Origin: Thiobacillus sp.
GTDB lineage: Bacteria; Pseudomonadota; Gammaproteobacteria; Burkholderiales; Thiobacillaceae
DNA length: 64,000 nucleotides
Assembly (NCBI GenBank): GCA_030692355.1
Contig: JAUYCF010000094.1
Location: forward strand, 90,204-154,203
Direction: 5' to 3'
Shown here piece by piece: positions 1 to 9,175 of the stretch. The notes beneath the pieces were generated by a model. It searched no databases. It was not told the DNA's origin and was given only the letters and a program-made list of their open reading frames with translations. Made by a program: the position numbers and the translations under genes. The first letter of the stretch is position 1. Every line of letters begins with the position of its first letter.

Positions 1-1
1 C

Positions 2-1369
2 TATCAGAACGATTTCCGCACCGAGCTGCGCAGCGACAAGATCCGCTACGGACGCATCAGCCGCGAAGGCGATGCCGTCACCGTGCATTTTTCCACCCGC
101 GACCAGCGCGACGCTGCCGTCAACAAACTGGGGACGGCATTCACCGATCTGGCCTACACCACCGAAGACCAGGCAGAAGCCTTCACCCTGACCGCGCGGC
201 TGAAGCCGGAAGCCGAAAAACAGGTGCAGGAATTTGCCCTGCAGCAGAACATCACCACCCTGCGCAATCGCGTCAACGAGCTCGGCGTGGCCGAACCGGT
301 GATCCAGCAGCAGGGCGCCAACCGCGTCGTGGTGCAACTGCCCGGCGTGCAGGACACCGCCAAGGCCAAGGACATTCTCGGTCGCACCGCCACCCTGGAA
401 ATCCGCATGGTCGACGAACTGGCCGACCCGCTGGCGCTGGCGCAGGGCCAGGCGCCGTTCGGCACGGATATCGTCCCCACCCGCGAAGGCACGCTGATCG
501 CCGTGAAAAAAGATGTGGTGCTGACCGGCGACTCGATCACCAACGCCACGCCGGGCTTCGACAACACCAGCGGCCAGGCCGCGGTGCACATCAACCTGGA
601 CGGCAAGGGCGCGCGCATCTTCAAGGGTGTGACGCGCGAAAACGTCAACAAGCGCATGGCCATCCTGCTGATTGAAAAAGGCCGCGCCGAAGCGATCACC
701 GCGCCGGTGATCCGCGAGGAAATCGGCGGCGGCCGGGTACAGATCACCGGCATGGAATCCGCGCAGGAGGCGTCCGACGTGGCCCTGCTGCTGCGCGCCG
801 GTGCGCTTGCCGCGCCGATGCAGATCGTCGAGGAACGCACCGTCGGCCCCAGCATGGGCGCCGAAAATATCGCCAAGGGCTTCAACGCCAACATCTGGGG
901 TTTCTTCGCCGTGGTGATATTCATCATCTTCTACTACCGTGTGTTCGGATTGTTTTCTTCGATCGCGCTGGCAATCAACGGTTTCTTCCTGATCGCGTTG
1001 CTGTCGATGCTGCAGGCCACGCTCACCCTGCCCGGCATGGCGGCGATTGCGCTCACGCTCGGCATGGCGATCGACGCCAACGTGCTGATCAACGAGCGGA
1101 TTCGGGAAGAGCTGCGCAACGGGGCCACCCCGCAAGCGGCGATCAGCGCCGGCTACGAACGCGCCTGGGGCACGATTCTGGATGCCAACGTCACCACCCT
1201 GATCGCCGGCTTCTCGCTGTTCTGGCTCGGATCGGGTCCGGTACGCGGCTTTGCCGTGGTGCTGTGCCTCGGCATTCTCACCTCGATGTTCAGCGCGGTA
1301 ACCGTATCGCGCGCGATGGCCAACCTCACCTATGGGCGCCAGGCGCGCCTGACCAAGCTCTCGATTTAA
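2..1369 (+). CDS. secD: Protein translocase subunit SecD (5' partial)
   Basis: SecD works with SecF and YajC in the inner membrane and uses the proton gradient to help pull exported proteins through SecYEG. The reading frame is open from the first bases of the window, so the N-terminus, including the first membrane segment and part of the periplasmic domain, lies outside; 455 residues remain, against roughly 615 in Escherichia coli. The visible part has the rest of the periplasmic domain and then the C-terminal membrane bundle, with the conserved stretch GMAIDANVLINERIREE in the RND-like core. secF follows after 9 bases, the usual secD-secF operon. An internal GTG at 83 is in frame but is not the real start. 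Confidence 0.97.
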   Translation, partial: YQNDFRTELRSDKIRYGRISREGDAVTVHFSTRDQRDAAVNKLGTAFTDLAYTTEDQAEAFTLTARLKPEAEKQVQEFALQQNITTLRNRVNELGVAEPVIQQQGANRVVVQLPGVQDTAKAKDILGRTATLEIRMVDELADPLALAQGQAPFGTDIVPTREGTLIAVKKDVVLTGDSITNATPGFDNTSGQAAVHINLDGKGARIFKGVTRENVNKRMAILLIEKGRAEAITAPVIREEIGGGRVQITGMESAQEASDVALLLRAGALAAPMQIVEERTVGPSMGAENIAKGFNANIWGFFAVVIFIIFYYRVFGLFSSIALAINGFFLIALLSMLQATLTLPGMAAIALTLGMAIDANVLINERIREELRNGATPQAAISAGYERAWGTILDANVTTLIAGFSLFWLGSGPVRGFAVVLCLGILTSMFSAVTVSRAMANLTYGRQARLTKLSI

Positions 1370-1378
1370 GGCCCGACC

Positions 1379-2311
1379 ATGATCGAATTTTTCCCCTTCC
1401 GAAAAACCATCCCCTTCATGAGCTGGGGGAAGGCGACCACCGCCATTTCGCTGCTCACCTTCCTCTTCTCCGTGTGGGCACTGTGGGACCGCGGCCTCAA
1501 CCTCGGCGTCGACTTCACCGGCGGCACCGTGATCGAGGTCAGCTACGACCAGCCTGCAAACCTGCCGGCGATCCGCGGCGCGCTCGAAGAAACCGGCCTG
1601 CCCGAGGTTTCGGTGCAAAGCTTCGGCACCAGCCGCGACGTGCTGATCCGCCTGCCGGTCAGGGGCGACGCCGACGCCGCCCAGACCAGCAACCGCGTGA
1701 TGGACGCCTTGACTGCGGCCGATGCCGGGGTGGAGCTCAGGCGGGTCGATTTCGTCGGCCCGCAAGTCGGCAAAGAGCTTTACGACAGCGGGGCCCTGGC
1801 GCTGCTGGTGGTGGTGTTCGGCATCATGGCCTATCTGGCGATCCGCTTCGAATGGCGCTTCGCGGTAGCCGGCATGCTCGCCAACCTGCACGACATCGTC
1901 ATCATCCTCGGCCTGTTCGCCTTCTTCCAGTGGGAATTCACGCTGACCGTGCTGGCCGGCGTGCTGGCGGTCCTGGGCTACTCGGTCAACGAATCGGTGG
2001 TCATCTTCGACCGTATCCGCGAAAACATCCGCAAGATGCGCGGCGCAACCATCCCGCACATCATCGACGACGCCATCACCCGCACCATGAGCCGCACCAT
2101 CATCACCCACGGCTCCACCCAGATCATGGTGCTGTCGATGCTGTTCTTCGGCGGCGAGGCGCTGCACAACTTCGCGCTCGCGCTCACCATCGGCATCATG
2201 TTCGGCATCTACTCCTCGGTGCTGGTCGGCTCGCCGTTGCTGCTGATGTTCGGCATCAAGCGCGAGCACTTCATCAAGCCGGTCGAGAAGAAGGAAGAAG
2301 CGGTCGTTTGA
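1379..2311 (+). CDS. secF: Protein translocase subunit SecF
   Basis: SecF is the partner of SecD in the accessory Sec translocase. The 310-residue protein has an N-terminal membrane segment, the family motif GVDFTGG early in the periplasmic domain, and a C-terminal group of membrane segments carrying GYSVNESVVIFDRIREN, the counterpart of the SecD core motif. Length is normal for the family. It starts 9 bases after secD and is surely cotranscribed with it. An inverted-repeat element follows the stop codon before the next gene. Confidence 0.98.
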   Translation: MIEFFPFRKTIPFMSWGKATTAISLLTFLFSVWALWDRGLNLGVDFTGGTVIEVSYDQPANLPAIRGALEETGLPEVSVQSFGTSRDVLIRLPVRGDADAAQTSNRVMDALTAADAGVELRRVDFVGPQVGKELYDSGALALLVVVFGIMAYLAIRFEWRFAVAGMLANLHDIVIILGLFAFFQWEFTLTVLAGVLAVLGYSVNESVVIFDRIRENIRKMRGATIPHIIDDAITRTMSRTIITHGSTQIMVLSMLFFGGEALHNFALALTIGIMFGIYSSVLVGSPLLLMFGIKREHFIKPVEKKEEAVV

Positions 2312-2316
2312 CCCCA

Positions 2317-2370
2317 AGTCGAGAGTGGAGAGCATAACCGCCCCGCTCTCGACTCTCGACTCTCGACTCT
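2317..2370. repeat. Intergenic inverted element 1 with CTCTCGA heptamers
   Basis: A left arm at 2317-2333 and the first 17 bases of the right arm at 2345-2370 are inverted copies with one mismatch, separated by 11 bases. The right arm is a tandem array of the heptamer CTCTCGA (about three and a half units). The element fills the secF-dedA spacer and ends 5 bases before the dedA start codon. There is no T run after it, so it does not look like a plain intrinsic terminator. It has the same build as six other spacer elements in this window. Confidence 0.8.
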
Positions 2371-2375
2371 AAAAA

Positions 2376-2984
2376 ATGCTTCACGACACCATTCAATTCA
2401 TCGTAGAAACCGTCGGTGCCTGGGGCTACACCGGGATTTTCCTGATGATGGCGCTGGAGTCGAGTTTTTTTCCCTTCCCCAGCGAAGTGGTGATGATTCC
2501 GGCCGGCTACCTCGCCTACAAGGGCGAGATGAATCTGGTGCTGGCGATCCTTTCCGGCATCGGCGGCAGCCTGTTCGGCGCGCTGTTCAACTACTGGCTG
2601 GCGGTGAAATTCGGGCGGCCGTTTCTGCTGCGCTATGGCAAGTACGTGCTGTTCAAGGAGCACTCGCTGCAGCGCATGGAGGGTTTCTTCGCGCGCCACG
2701 GCCACATCTCCACCTTCACCGGGCGGCTGATTCCTGCGGTGCGGCAATACATTTCGCTGCCGGCGGGGCTGGCGCGCATGAATCTCGCTGTGTTCAGCTT
2801 CTACACCAGCCTCGGCGCGGGCATCTGGGTCACCATCCTCGCAGTGCTCGGCTACAGCTTGGGCCACAACGAAGCTGCCCTCCGCGACAACCTGCATCTC
2901 ATCACGCTGATCACGCTGGGTGCGGTCGCGGTGATCGTGCTGCTCTACGTGCGCCTCAAGCTGAAGAAAAAAGTGCTGCGCTGA
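2376..2984 (+). CDS. DedA family integral membrane protein
   Basis: A 202-residue multi-pass membrane protein of the DedA/SNARE-associated family. Members are linked to membrane homeostasis, and some act as lipid flippases or need the proton gradient; the substrate of this one cannot be read from sequence. Family marks are the acidic re-entrant stretch [17 protein letters not shown] near residues 29-45 and [17 protein letters not shown] in the second half. No Shine-Dalgarno sequence is visible because the preceding inverted element runs almost to the ATG. It is convergent with pdxJ, 21 bases apart. Confidence 0.9.
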   Translation: MLHDTIQFIVETVGAWGYTGIFLMMALESSFFPFPSEVVMIPAGYLAYKGEMNLVLAILSGIGGSLFGALFNYWLAVKFGRPFLLRYGKYVLFKEHSLQRMEGFFARHGHISTFTGRLIPAVRQYISLPAGLARMNLAVFSFYTSLGAGIWVTILAVLGYSLGHNEAALRDNLHLITLITLGAVAVIVLLYVRLKLKKKVLR

Positions 2985-3005
2985 GCAGTATCGGCCGCAC
3001 CGGGG

Positions 3006-3734
3006 TCAGCCAGCTGCGTTGACCATCAACCGCTTCATTTCCGCCACGGCTTCCTTCCAGCCCACGAACAGCGCCTGCGCGACGATTGCATGGCCGATGT
3101 TGAGTTCATGGATGCCCGGCAGTGCAGCGATGGGCTGGACGTTGTGATAGGTCAGGCCGTGCCCGGCATTCACCGTCAAGCCGATGCTGCAGCCGTAGGC
3201 CACCGCTTTGCGGATGCGCTCGAATTCGATGATGCGCGCGGCCTCGGTTTCCGCATCGGCATAGGCGCCGGTGTGAATTTCGATCACCGGTGCGCCGGCC
3301 GCGTGCGCCGCATCGATCTGGATGAAGTCGGGATCGATGAAAAGCGAGACGCGGATGCCGGCATCGGCAAGGCGCTTGCAGGCATCGGCCACTTTCGGCG
3401 CTTGGCCGGCGACGTCGAGCCCGCCCTCGGTTGTGAGTTCCTCGCGCTTTTCCGGCACCAGGCAGACGTCCTGCGGCCGTGTTGCGCAGGCGATGGCGAG
3501 CATCTCATCGGTCACTGCCATTTCCAGGTTCATTTTGGTTTTCAGGGCCTGGCGCAGGATCGCCACGTCGGCATCCTGGATGTGGCGGCGGTCTTCCCTG
3601 AGATGCAGGGTGATCGAATCGGCGCCAGCGGTTTCTGCGGCGAGCGCTGCCTCGACCGGGCTGGGATAGCGGGTCTTGCGCGCCTGGCGCAGGGTGGCGA
3701 TATGGTCGATGTTGACGCCGAGATAGATGCTCAT
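3006..3734 (-). CDS. pdxJ: Pyridoxine 5'-phosphate synthase PdxJ
   Basis: PdxJ condenses 1-deoxy-xylulose 5-phosphate with 3-amino-2-oxopropyl phosphate to make pyridoxine 5'-phosphate, the last ring-forming step of DXP-dependent vitamin B6 synthesis in the cytoplasm. The 242-residue TIM-barrel protein starts with [14 protein letters not shown] and has [12 protein letters not shown] and [11 protein letters not shown], the conserved active-site segments. It is the last gene of the lepA-pdxJ block, 3 bases after recO. The family is often followed by acpS, which is absent here: the convergent DedA gene comes next. Confidence 0.98.
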   Translation of the reverse strand: MSIYLGVNIDHIATLRQARKTRYPSPVEAALAAETAGADSITLHLREDRRHIQDADVAILRQALKTKMNLEMAVTDEMLAIACATRPQDVCLVPEKREELTTEGGLDVAGQAPKVADACKRLADAGIRVSLFIDPDFIQIDAAHAAGAPVIEIHTGAYADAETEAARIIEFERIRKAVAYGCSIGLTVNAGHGLTYHNVQPIAALPGIHELNIGHAIVAQALFVGWKEAVAEMKRLMVNAAG

Positions 3735-3737
3735 GAT

Positions 3738-4475
3738 TCAGCCGGGTGGGTTCAATTCTGTGAGTTCGCGTAACAGCTGGCGAGTATAAAGCGGCTTGGC
3801 GCCCAAAGTGTGGTTGATCAGGGTGCGCATCAAGGTCTTGGCCTCGACCAGCGTCGCCGGCTGTTCGAAGCGGCCGGCTGCCAGATCGATCAGCGTCTGG
3901 CCCGAAACCGGGCAGCCCGGCTGCCCGCTCGCACGCAGCGCGCCGCGTTCGGGCTGGAACACGTAGCGGACTCCGGCTTCGATCGGCGTCCCGCTGTCGG
4001 CGTCGACGTCGAAGGTGGCGCCATAGCCGATTTCGCTTAACAGATTTTTTTCAAAATGCCGCAGGATGCGCTCGTAATCGGTGCCGCGAGCCTCGCCCGC
4101 CAGCTGGTCGAGCGTGTCGGCATAGCGGTCGTACAGCAACTCGTGCGCATCGCCGCGTGCCAGCAGGCGCAGCAGCAGTTCGTTCAGATAAAACCCGCAC
4201 ATCAGCGCGCGCCCCTGTGGCGCCGTCAGGCCGCCCTGCCATTCGGCGGCGTGCAGGGTTTTCAGCTCGGATTTGCCGAACCACGACAGCAGCAGCGGGG
4301 TGAACGGCTGCATCAGCCCGCGCAGGGCCGAGGTCGGTCGGCGCGCGCCGCGTGCGATCAGCGCCGCGCGCCCGTGGCTGCGGGTGAACACCTCCGCCAC
4401 CACGCTGGTTTCCTTGAAGGGATAGGTGTGGAGGATGAAGCCGGGCTCGTTGTTGATGCGATCAGAGGAAGACAT
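3738..4475 (-). CDS. recO: DNA repair protein RecO
   Basis: RecO binds single-stranded DNA and SSB and, with RecR, loads RecA at gaps. The 245-residue protein begins with the OB-fold region (PGFILHTYPFKETSVVAEVFTRSHGR) and continues into the helical C-terminal domain; length is normal. It lies 26 bases after era and 3 bases before pdxJ in a tightly packed operon. The order era-recO-pdxJ is widely conserved in beta- and gammaproteobacteria, which supports the call because RecO sequences diverge a lot. Confidence 0.95.
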   Translation of the reverse strand: MSSSDRINNEPGFILHTYPFKETSVVAEVFTRSHGRAALIARGARRPTSALRGLMQPFTPLLLSWFGKSELKTLHAAEWQGGLTAPQGRALMCGFYLNELLLRLLARGDAHELLYDRYADTLDQLAGEARGTDYERILRHFEKNLLSEIGYGATFDVDADSGTPIEAGVRYVFQPERGALRASGQPGCPVSGQTLIDLAAGRFEQPATLVEAKTLMRTLINHTLGAKPLYTRQLLRELTELNPPG

Positions 4476-4501
4476 AGATCGTCAAAAGATTTTCACCTGC
4501 T

Positions 4502-5386
4502 CTAATCCAGCCCCAGCGATTTCAGCATGCGCACGTCGTCGGCCCAGCCGCCCTTCACTTTCACCCATACTTCCAGATAAACCTTGCTGTCGAACGCGCG
4601 CTCCATGTCGAGGCGTGCCTGGGTGGAAATGGTCTTGAGCTTTTCGCCACCCTTGCCGATGAGGATGGGCTTGTGGCTGTCGCGGTCGACCAGGATGGTG
4701 GCAAAGATGCGGCGCAGGTTGCCCTCTTCCTCGAACTTGTCGATGCTCACCGCAACCGCATAGGGAATTTCCTCGCCGCACAGACGGAAGACTTTTTCGC
4801 GAATGAGCTCGGCGGCCAGCTGGCGTTCGGTCTGGTCGGTGACGTCATCCGCGTCAAACAGCGGCGCGTTTTCCGGCAGGTGGGTTTGCAGGGTTTTCAA
4901 CAGTTCTTCGAGGTTGTTGCCCTGCTTGGCCGATACCGGGACGATCTCGGTAAACGCATGTGCGGCTGTGACTTCCTGCAGATAGGCCATCAGCTCGGCG
5001 CGATCCTTGACCTGGTCGATCTTGTTCACCACCAGGATCAACGGGCGATCCTTGGGCAGCAACGCCATCACCTGACGATCCTCATTCTTCAGCCGCCCGG
5101 CTTCCACCAGCATCATCACCACGTCGGTATCCGACAGCGTTTCGCGCACCCGCTTGTTCATCGCGCGGTTCATGGTGCCGGTGTAGCGCGTCTGGAAGCC
5201 GGGCGTATCGACGAACACGAACTGCGCCTCGTCGGTGGTGTGAATGCCCATCACCCGGTGCCGCGTGGTCTGTGCCTTGCGCGAGGTGATGCTGACTTTC
5301 TGCCCGACGATGCGGTTGAGCAGCGTCGACTTGCCGACGTTGGGACGCCCGACGATGGCGATGAGGCCGCACTTGAATTCACTCAT
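4502..5386 (-). CDS. era: GTPase Era
   Basis: Era is an essential GTPase that binds the 3' end of 16S rRNA and assists 30S ribosome assembly. The 294-residue protein has the P-loop GRPNVGKS at about 13-20, the G3 motif DTPGF and the G4 motif NKID in the GTPase half. Its C-terminal KH domain contains ILIGKGGEKLKTIS, the RNA-binding GxxG loop region. The start ATG overlaps the rnc stop by 4 bases, so the two are probably translationally coupled, as in other proteobacteria. Confidence 0.98.
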   Translation of the reverse strand: MSEFKCGLIAIVGRPNVGKSTLLNRIVGQKVSITSRKAQTTRHRVMGIHTTDEAQFVFVDTPGFQTRYTGTMNRAMNKRVRETLSDTDVVMMLVEAGRLKNEDRQVMALLPKDRPLILVVNKIDQVKDRAELMAYLQEVTAAHAFTEIVPVSAKQGNNLEELLKTLQTHLPENAPLFDADDVTDQTERQLAAELIREKVFRLCGEEIPYAVAVSIDKFEEEGNLRRIFATILVDRDSHKPILIGKGGEKLKTISTQARLDMERAFDSKVYLEVWVKVKGGWADDVRMLKSLGLD

Positions 5387-6096
5387 TTTTGCAGTTCGCT
5401 CTTCTTTGCTACCGATTCATTTCGTAATGCGGCGCACGCCTGGCGCGCCGCCTCCTGTTCGGCGGCGCGGCGGCTTTTGCCGACGCCGCGCGTGCTGAGT
5501 GCGGGCCTGGTCAACACGCAGTCGACAATGAAGCTCTGGTCGTGCGCCTCGCCCTCGGTATCGACCAGCCGGTAGTCCGGCAGCGGCAGACGGCGTGACT
5601 GCAGCATTTCCTGCAACTCCGTCTTGGGATCCTTGCCCGAGGCACTGGGATCGATTTTCGCCACCAGCGGGGCAAACAATCCGTACACCACGCGCTGCGC
5701 CTCGCCAAAACCCGCCTCGAGGAAGATCGCGCCAAACAGCGACTCGAGCGCGTCGGCCAGGATCGACGGGCGGCGAAATCCGCCGCTCTTGAGTTCGCCC
5801 TCGCCCAGGCGCAGGCTCTCGCCCAGCCGCAGGTTCGCCGCGACATCGGCCAGGGTTTCCTGCCGCACCAGATTGGCGCGCAGGCGCGAAAGACTGCCTT
5901 CGGGCAAATCGGGAAACGCATCGTAAAGCGCGCGGGCAACCGAGCAGTTCAGCACCGAGTCGCCGAGAAATTCGAGCCGCTCGTTGTTGACCGCGCCGTA
6001 GCTGCGGTGGGTCAGCGCCTGGGTCAGCAGATCGGCGCGGATAAAGGTATAACCCAGCGCCTGCTGCAGGCGCTGGTTCAGCAAGGCGTTATTCAA
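5383..6096 (-). CDS. rnc: Ribonuclease III
   Basis: RNase III cleaves double-stranded RNA, processing the 30S rRNA precursor and some mRNAs. The 237-residue protein shows the signature NERLEFLGDSVL in the catalytic domain and the second acidic cluster ADALESLFGAIFLEAG. A C-terminal double-stranded RNA-binding domain of about 70 residues follows. It overlaps the upstream DUF4845 gene by 8 bases and era by 4 bases, the usual lepB-DUF4845-rnc-era arrangement of betaproteobacteria. Confidence 0.98.
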   Translation of the reverse strand: MNNALLNQRLQQALGYTFIRADLLTQALTHRSYGAVNNERLEFLGDSVLNCSVARALYDAFPDLPEGSLSRLRANLVRQETLADVAANLRLGESLRLGEGELKSGGFRRPSILADALESLFGAIFLEAGFGEAQRVVYGLFAPLVAKIDPSASGKDPKTELQEMLQSRRLPLPDYRLVDTEGEAHDQSFIVDCVLTRPALSTRGVGKSRRAAEQEAARQACAALRNESVAKKSELQK

Positions 6097-6490
6097 TCCG
6101 GGCGGGCGCGGCGTTGGGGTTGGTGCTGGCGCTGAAATCGATCACCAGGCTGGCATTGCCGACGAGCTTGGTGCGGAACTCGTAATCGGCGGACACGACC
6201 GGCATGCCGCCGCGACGATCGATGGAGAGATCTTCCGGCTTGACCGCCGTGACATAGCCGACGCTGGCACGCCTGGCGAAATCGCTGCGGAGCTCGGCAT
6301 TGCTTTTCGACCTGAAATCGGATTCCTGCCCCATCGTGGCAAGAATCTTTTTCACCGAGAAAAACTCGATGTAGGCCGGCACCAGCTTCATTGCCAGCAT
6401 GGCAATCGCCACCAGAACAACGGCGACGAACAGAAAGCCGGTCATGGTAAGGCCGCGTTGCCGGGATTGCATGGGGGGGGTGCGGGTCAT
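6089..6490 (-). CDS. DUF4845 family membrane protein
   Basis: A 133-residue protein with one N-terminal membrane segment (TGFLFVAVVLVAIAMLAMKL) and a small periplasmic domain ending in DFSASTNPNA. Members of DUF4845 are found between lepB and rnc in many beta- and gammaproteobacteria; the function is not known to me. The gene starts 9 bases after lepB and overlaps rnc by 8 bases. Codons 4-6 contain a run of eight C (coding strand). The in-frame ATG at codon 7, directly after the run, could serve as an alternative start. Confidence 0.85.
   Translation of the reverse strand: MTRTPPMQSRQRGLTMTGFLFVAVVLVAIAMLAMKLVPAYIEFFSVKKILATMGQESDFRSKSNAELRSDFARRASVGYVTAVKPEDLSIDRRGGMPVVSADYEFRTKLVGNASLVIDFSASTNPNAAPARIE
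6473..6480. repeat. Homopolymer run of eight (G on +, C in the DUF4845 coding strand)
   Basis: Eight identical bases lie within codons 4-6 of the DUF4845 gene. Such runs slip during replication. An ATG in frame directly downstream of the run means a slipped copy might still be translated from codon 7. Confidence 0.9.
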
Positions 6491-6499
6491 GGTGCCTCC

Positions 6500-7309
6500 T
6501 TATTTAAGGGTAGTGCCGATGCGGCCAAAGTCGTCGAAATTCATCCAGATGAAAAAGGCCTTGCCGACGATGTTCCTGTCCGGGACGAAGCCCCAGTAGC
6601 GGCTGTCATTGCTGGCGTCACGGTTGTCGCCCATCATGAAATACTGCCCTTCCGGGACCTTGCAGACGAAGCCTTCGCCCTCGGCATTGTAGGAGCAGTT
6701 TTCGCGATCGGGGAAGTCCACCACCTGCGGTGGATAGACCGCGGGCTTGCCCGGCTCGGTCATCATGGCATGGCCAACGCCGTTGAGATGCTCCTGGTAG
6801 ACCATGGCGGTAATATAGCTGAGGCCGTTGCCGACATAGCTGTAGGTGCCGGTGTTGACCGTACGCACCGGCTGGCCGTTGATGCTGAGCCGCTTGTCGC
6901 GGTATTCGACCACGTCGCCCGGCACGCCGATGACGCGCTTGATGTAATCGAGGCCGGGGTCGGCCGGATAACGGAACACCATGACGTCGCCGCGCTCGGG
7001 ATTGTTGAGTTGCACCACTTTCCTGTTGAGCACCGGCAGGCGGATGCCGTAGGTGTATTTGTTGACCAGGATGAAGTCGCCGATCAGCAGCGTCGGCATC
7101 ATCGATCCGGACGGAATCTTGAAAGGCTCGACCAGGAAGGAGCGCAGCGCGAACACCACCAGGATCACCGGGAAAAAGCTCTTGGCGTACTCGACCAGCA
7201 GCGGTTCGCGGGCGCCCCGGTCGCGGCCGCGCTTGAGCAGCAGCGCGTCGAGCAGCCAGATGCCGCCGGTGACGGCCAGCGCGATGAAAAGGATGAGCGC
7301 GAAATTCAT
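6500..7309 (-). CDS. lepB: Signal peptidase I
   Basis: Signal peptidase I cuts Sec and Tat signal peptides from exported proteins at the outer face of the inner membrane. The start at 7309 gives 269 residues beginning MNFALILFIALAV, only 2 bases after the lepA stop; an upstream in-frame extension would run 141 bases into lepA and is rejected. Two N-terminal membrane segments come first. They are followed by PSGSMMPTLLIGD with the nucleophile Ser at about 69, DYIKRVIGVPGD with the general base Lys at about 124, and GDNRDASNDSRYWG near the C-terminus. Confidence 0.97.
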   Translation of the reverse strand: MNFALILFIALAVTGGIWLLDALLLKRGRDRGAREPLLVEYAKSFFPVILVVFALRSFLVEPFKIPSGSMMPTLLIGDFILVNKYTYGIRLPVLNRKVVQLNNPERGDVMVFRYPADPGLDYIKRVIGVPGDVVEYRDKRLSINGQPVRTVNTGTYSYVGNGLSYITAMVYQEHLNGVGHAMMTEPGKPAVYPPQVVDFPDRENCSYNAEGEGFVCKVPEGQYFMMGDNRDASNDSRYWGFVPDRNIVGKAFFIWMNFDDFGRIGTTLK

Positions 7310-7311
7310 AT

Positions 7312-9111
7312 TTACTTGTCCGAGACCTGGAGGATCGCAAGAAAGGCTTCCTGCGGGATTTCGACGTTGCCGACCTGCTTCATGCGCCGTTTGCCGGCCT
7401 TCTGTTTTTCCAGCAGCTTTTTCTTGCGCGAGATGTCGCCGCCGTAGCACTTGGCGAGCACGTTCTTGCGCAAGGCCTTGACGTTCTCGCGCGCGATGAT
7501 GTTGGCGCCGATCGCCGCCTGCACCGCGACGTCGAACATCTGGCGCGGAATCAGCTCGCGCATCTTGGAGGCGAGCTCGCGCCCGCGGTACACGCTGGTG
7601 GCGCGATGCACGATCAGCGACAGCGCATCGACCTTTTCGTTGTTGACCAGGATGTCGAGCTTGACCAGATCGCCCGGCCGGTATTCCTTGAACTCGTAGT
7701 CGAGCGAGGCGTAGCCGCGGCTGGTCGACTTCAGCTTGTCGAAGAAATCCATCACCACTTCGTTCATCGGCAGGTCATAGCGCAGCATCACCTGCCGGCC
7801 GTGGTACTGCATGTCGAGCTGCATGCCACGCTTCTGGTTGCACAGGGTGATGACGTTGCCAACGAATTCTTCCGGTACGAAGATGGTCGCGGTGATGATG
7901 GGCTCGCGGATTTCCTCGATCTTCGACAGCTCGGGCAGCTTGGACGGATTCTCGACGTTGACCAGGGTGCCGTCTCTGAGCACCACTTCGTACACCACCG
8001 TCGGCGCGGTGGTGATGAGGTCCATGTTGTATTCGCGTTCCAGCCGCTCCTGCACGATGTCCATGTGCAAGAGGCCGAGGAAACCACAGCGAAAGCCGAA
8101 ACCAAGCGCCTGCGAGACTTCGGGCTCGAACTGCAGCGCCGCGTCGTTCAGTTGCAGCTTGGTCAGCGCGTCGCGCAGCGCCTCGAAATCGTGCGACTCG
8201 ATCGGGTACAGCCCGGCGAAGACCTGCGACTGCACCTTCTTGAAGCCTGGCAGCGCCTCGGCCGCGGGCCGGTCGAGCAGGGTGATGGTATCGCCCACCT
8301 GGGCCGATTTGAGTTCCTTGATACCCGCAATCACGAAGCCGACCTCGCCTGCCGACAGGCTGGGCCGGTCGACCGATTTCGGCGTGAACACGCCGACATG
8401 CTCGGTCAGGTGCTGCGCGCCGGACGCCATGAAACGGATCTTGTCCTTGGGACGCAGCACGCCGTCCACCACCCGCACCAGCATCACCACGCCGACGTAG
8501 TTGTCGAACCACGAGTCGATAATCAGCGCCTTCAGCGGCGCATCCACATTGCCGCGCGGCGGCGGCACCTGCTTCACCACCACTTCGAGAATCTCGGCAA
8601 TGCCGATCCCGGTCTTGGCCGATGCACGCACCGCCTCGCTCGCGTCCAGCCCGACGATGTCCTCGATCTCTTCCGCCACCCGGTCCGAGTCGGCAGCAGG
8701 CAGGTCGATCTTGTTCAGCACCGGAATCACTTCGACGCCGAGGTCGATCGCGGTGTAGCAGTTGGCCACCGTCTGCGCTTCCACCCCCTGCGAGGCATCG
8801 ACCACCAGCAGGGCGCCCTCGCACGCGGACAGGGAACGCGACACTTCATAGGAAAAATCAACGTGGCCGGGGGTATCGATCAGGTTCAGGCGGTAGACCT
8901 TGCCGTCCTGCGCCTTGTAGCTGAGGGCGGCGGTCTGCGCCTTGATGGTGATGCCGCGCTCCTTTTCCAGGTCCATGGAATCGAGCACCTGCGCTTCCAT
9001 TTCGCGATCGGACAGGCCGCCGCAAAACTGGATGAGACGGTCGGCCAGCGTGGACTTGCCGTGGTCGATATGGGCGATGATGGAGAAATTGCGGATCAGA
9101 CTCTGGGACAC
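7312..9111 (-). CDS. lepA: Elongation factor 4 (LepA)
   Basis: LepA is a ribosome-binding GTPase related to EF-G, implicated in initiation or 30S biogenesis and in back-translocation. The 599-residue protein has [13 protein letters not shown] (G1) at about 13-25, DTPGHVDF (G3), NKIDLPAAD (G4), the EF-G-like domains and the LepA-specific C-terminal domain with [25 protein letters not shown] in its expected place. The start codon is GTG at 9111. No Shine-Dalgarno is visible; a perfect 8-bp hairpin sits about 3 bases upstream of the start codon. lepB follows after 2 bases. Confidence 0.98.
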   Translation of the reverse strand: MSQSLIRNFSIIAHIDHGKSTLADRLIQFCGGLSDREMEAQVLDSMDLEKERGITIKAQTAALSYKAQDGKVYRLNLIDTPGHVDFSYEVSRSLSACEGALLVVDASQGVEAQTVANCYTAIDLGVEVIPVLNKIDLPAADSDRVAEEIEDIVGLDASEAVRASAKTGIGIAEILEVVVKQVPPPRGNVDAPLKALIIDSWFDNYVGVVMLVRVVDGVLRPKDKIRFMASGAQHLTEHVGVFTPKSVDRPSLSAGEVGFVIAGIKELKSAQVGDTITLLDRPAAEALPGFKKVQSQVFAGLYPIESHDFEALRDALTKLQLNDAALQFEPEVSQALGFGFRCGFLGLLHMDIVQERLEREYNMDLITTAPTVVYEVVLRDGTLVNVENPSKLPELSKIEEIREPIITATIFVPEEFVGNVITLCNQKRGMQLDMQYHGRQVMLRYDLPMNEVVMDFFDKLKSTSRGYASLDYEFKEYRPGDLVKLDILVNNEKVDALSLIVHRATSVYRGRELASKMRELIPRQMFDVAVQAAIGANIIARENVKALRKNVLAKCYGGDISRKKKLLEKQKAGKRRMKQVGNVEIPQEAFLAILQVSDK

Positions 9112-9114
9112 AGC

Positions 9115-9138
9115 AAAACGGGCACGTTTCCGTGCCCG
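9115..9138 (-). terminator. GAAA-loop hairpin with short T tail between glutaredoxin gene and lepA
   Basis: On the minus strand an 8-bp perfect stem (CGGGCACG/CGTGCCCG) with a GAAA tetraloop is followed by TTTT, close to the lepA GTG. It could be a weak intrinsic terminator for the rpoE-mucD-glutaredoxin operon. However, a TAAAAT box at 9163-9168 suggests a lepA promoter upstream of it, which would put the hairpin in the lepA leader as an attenuator or translational control element. I cannot decide between these. Confidence 0.5.
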
Positions 9139-9162
9139 GCTAGGGATGCGATAACACCCAGA

Positions 9163-9168
9163 ATTTTA
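9163..9168 (-). promoter_or_regulatory. Candidate -10 box for lepA
   Basis: TAAAAT on the minus strand, 51 bases before the lepA GTG. No good -35 hexamer is visible at the normal distance. The same TAAAAT or related hexamer stands close upstream of several other genes in this window, which is the only support. Confidence 0.35.
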
Positions 9169-9175
9169 ACGGATT

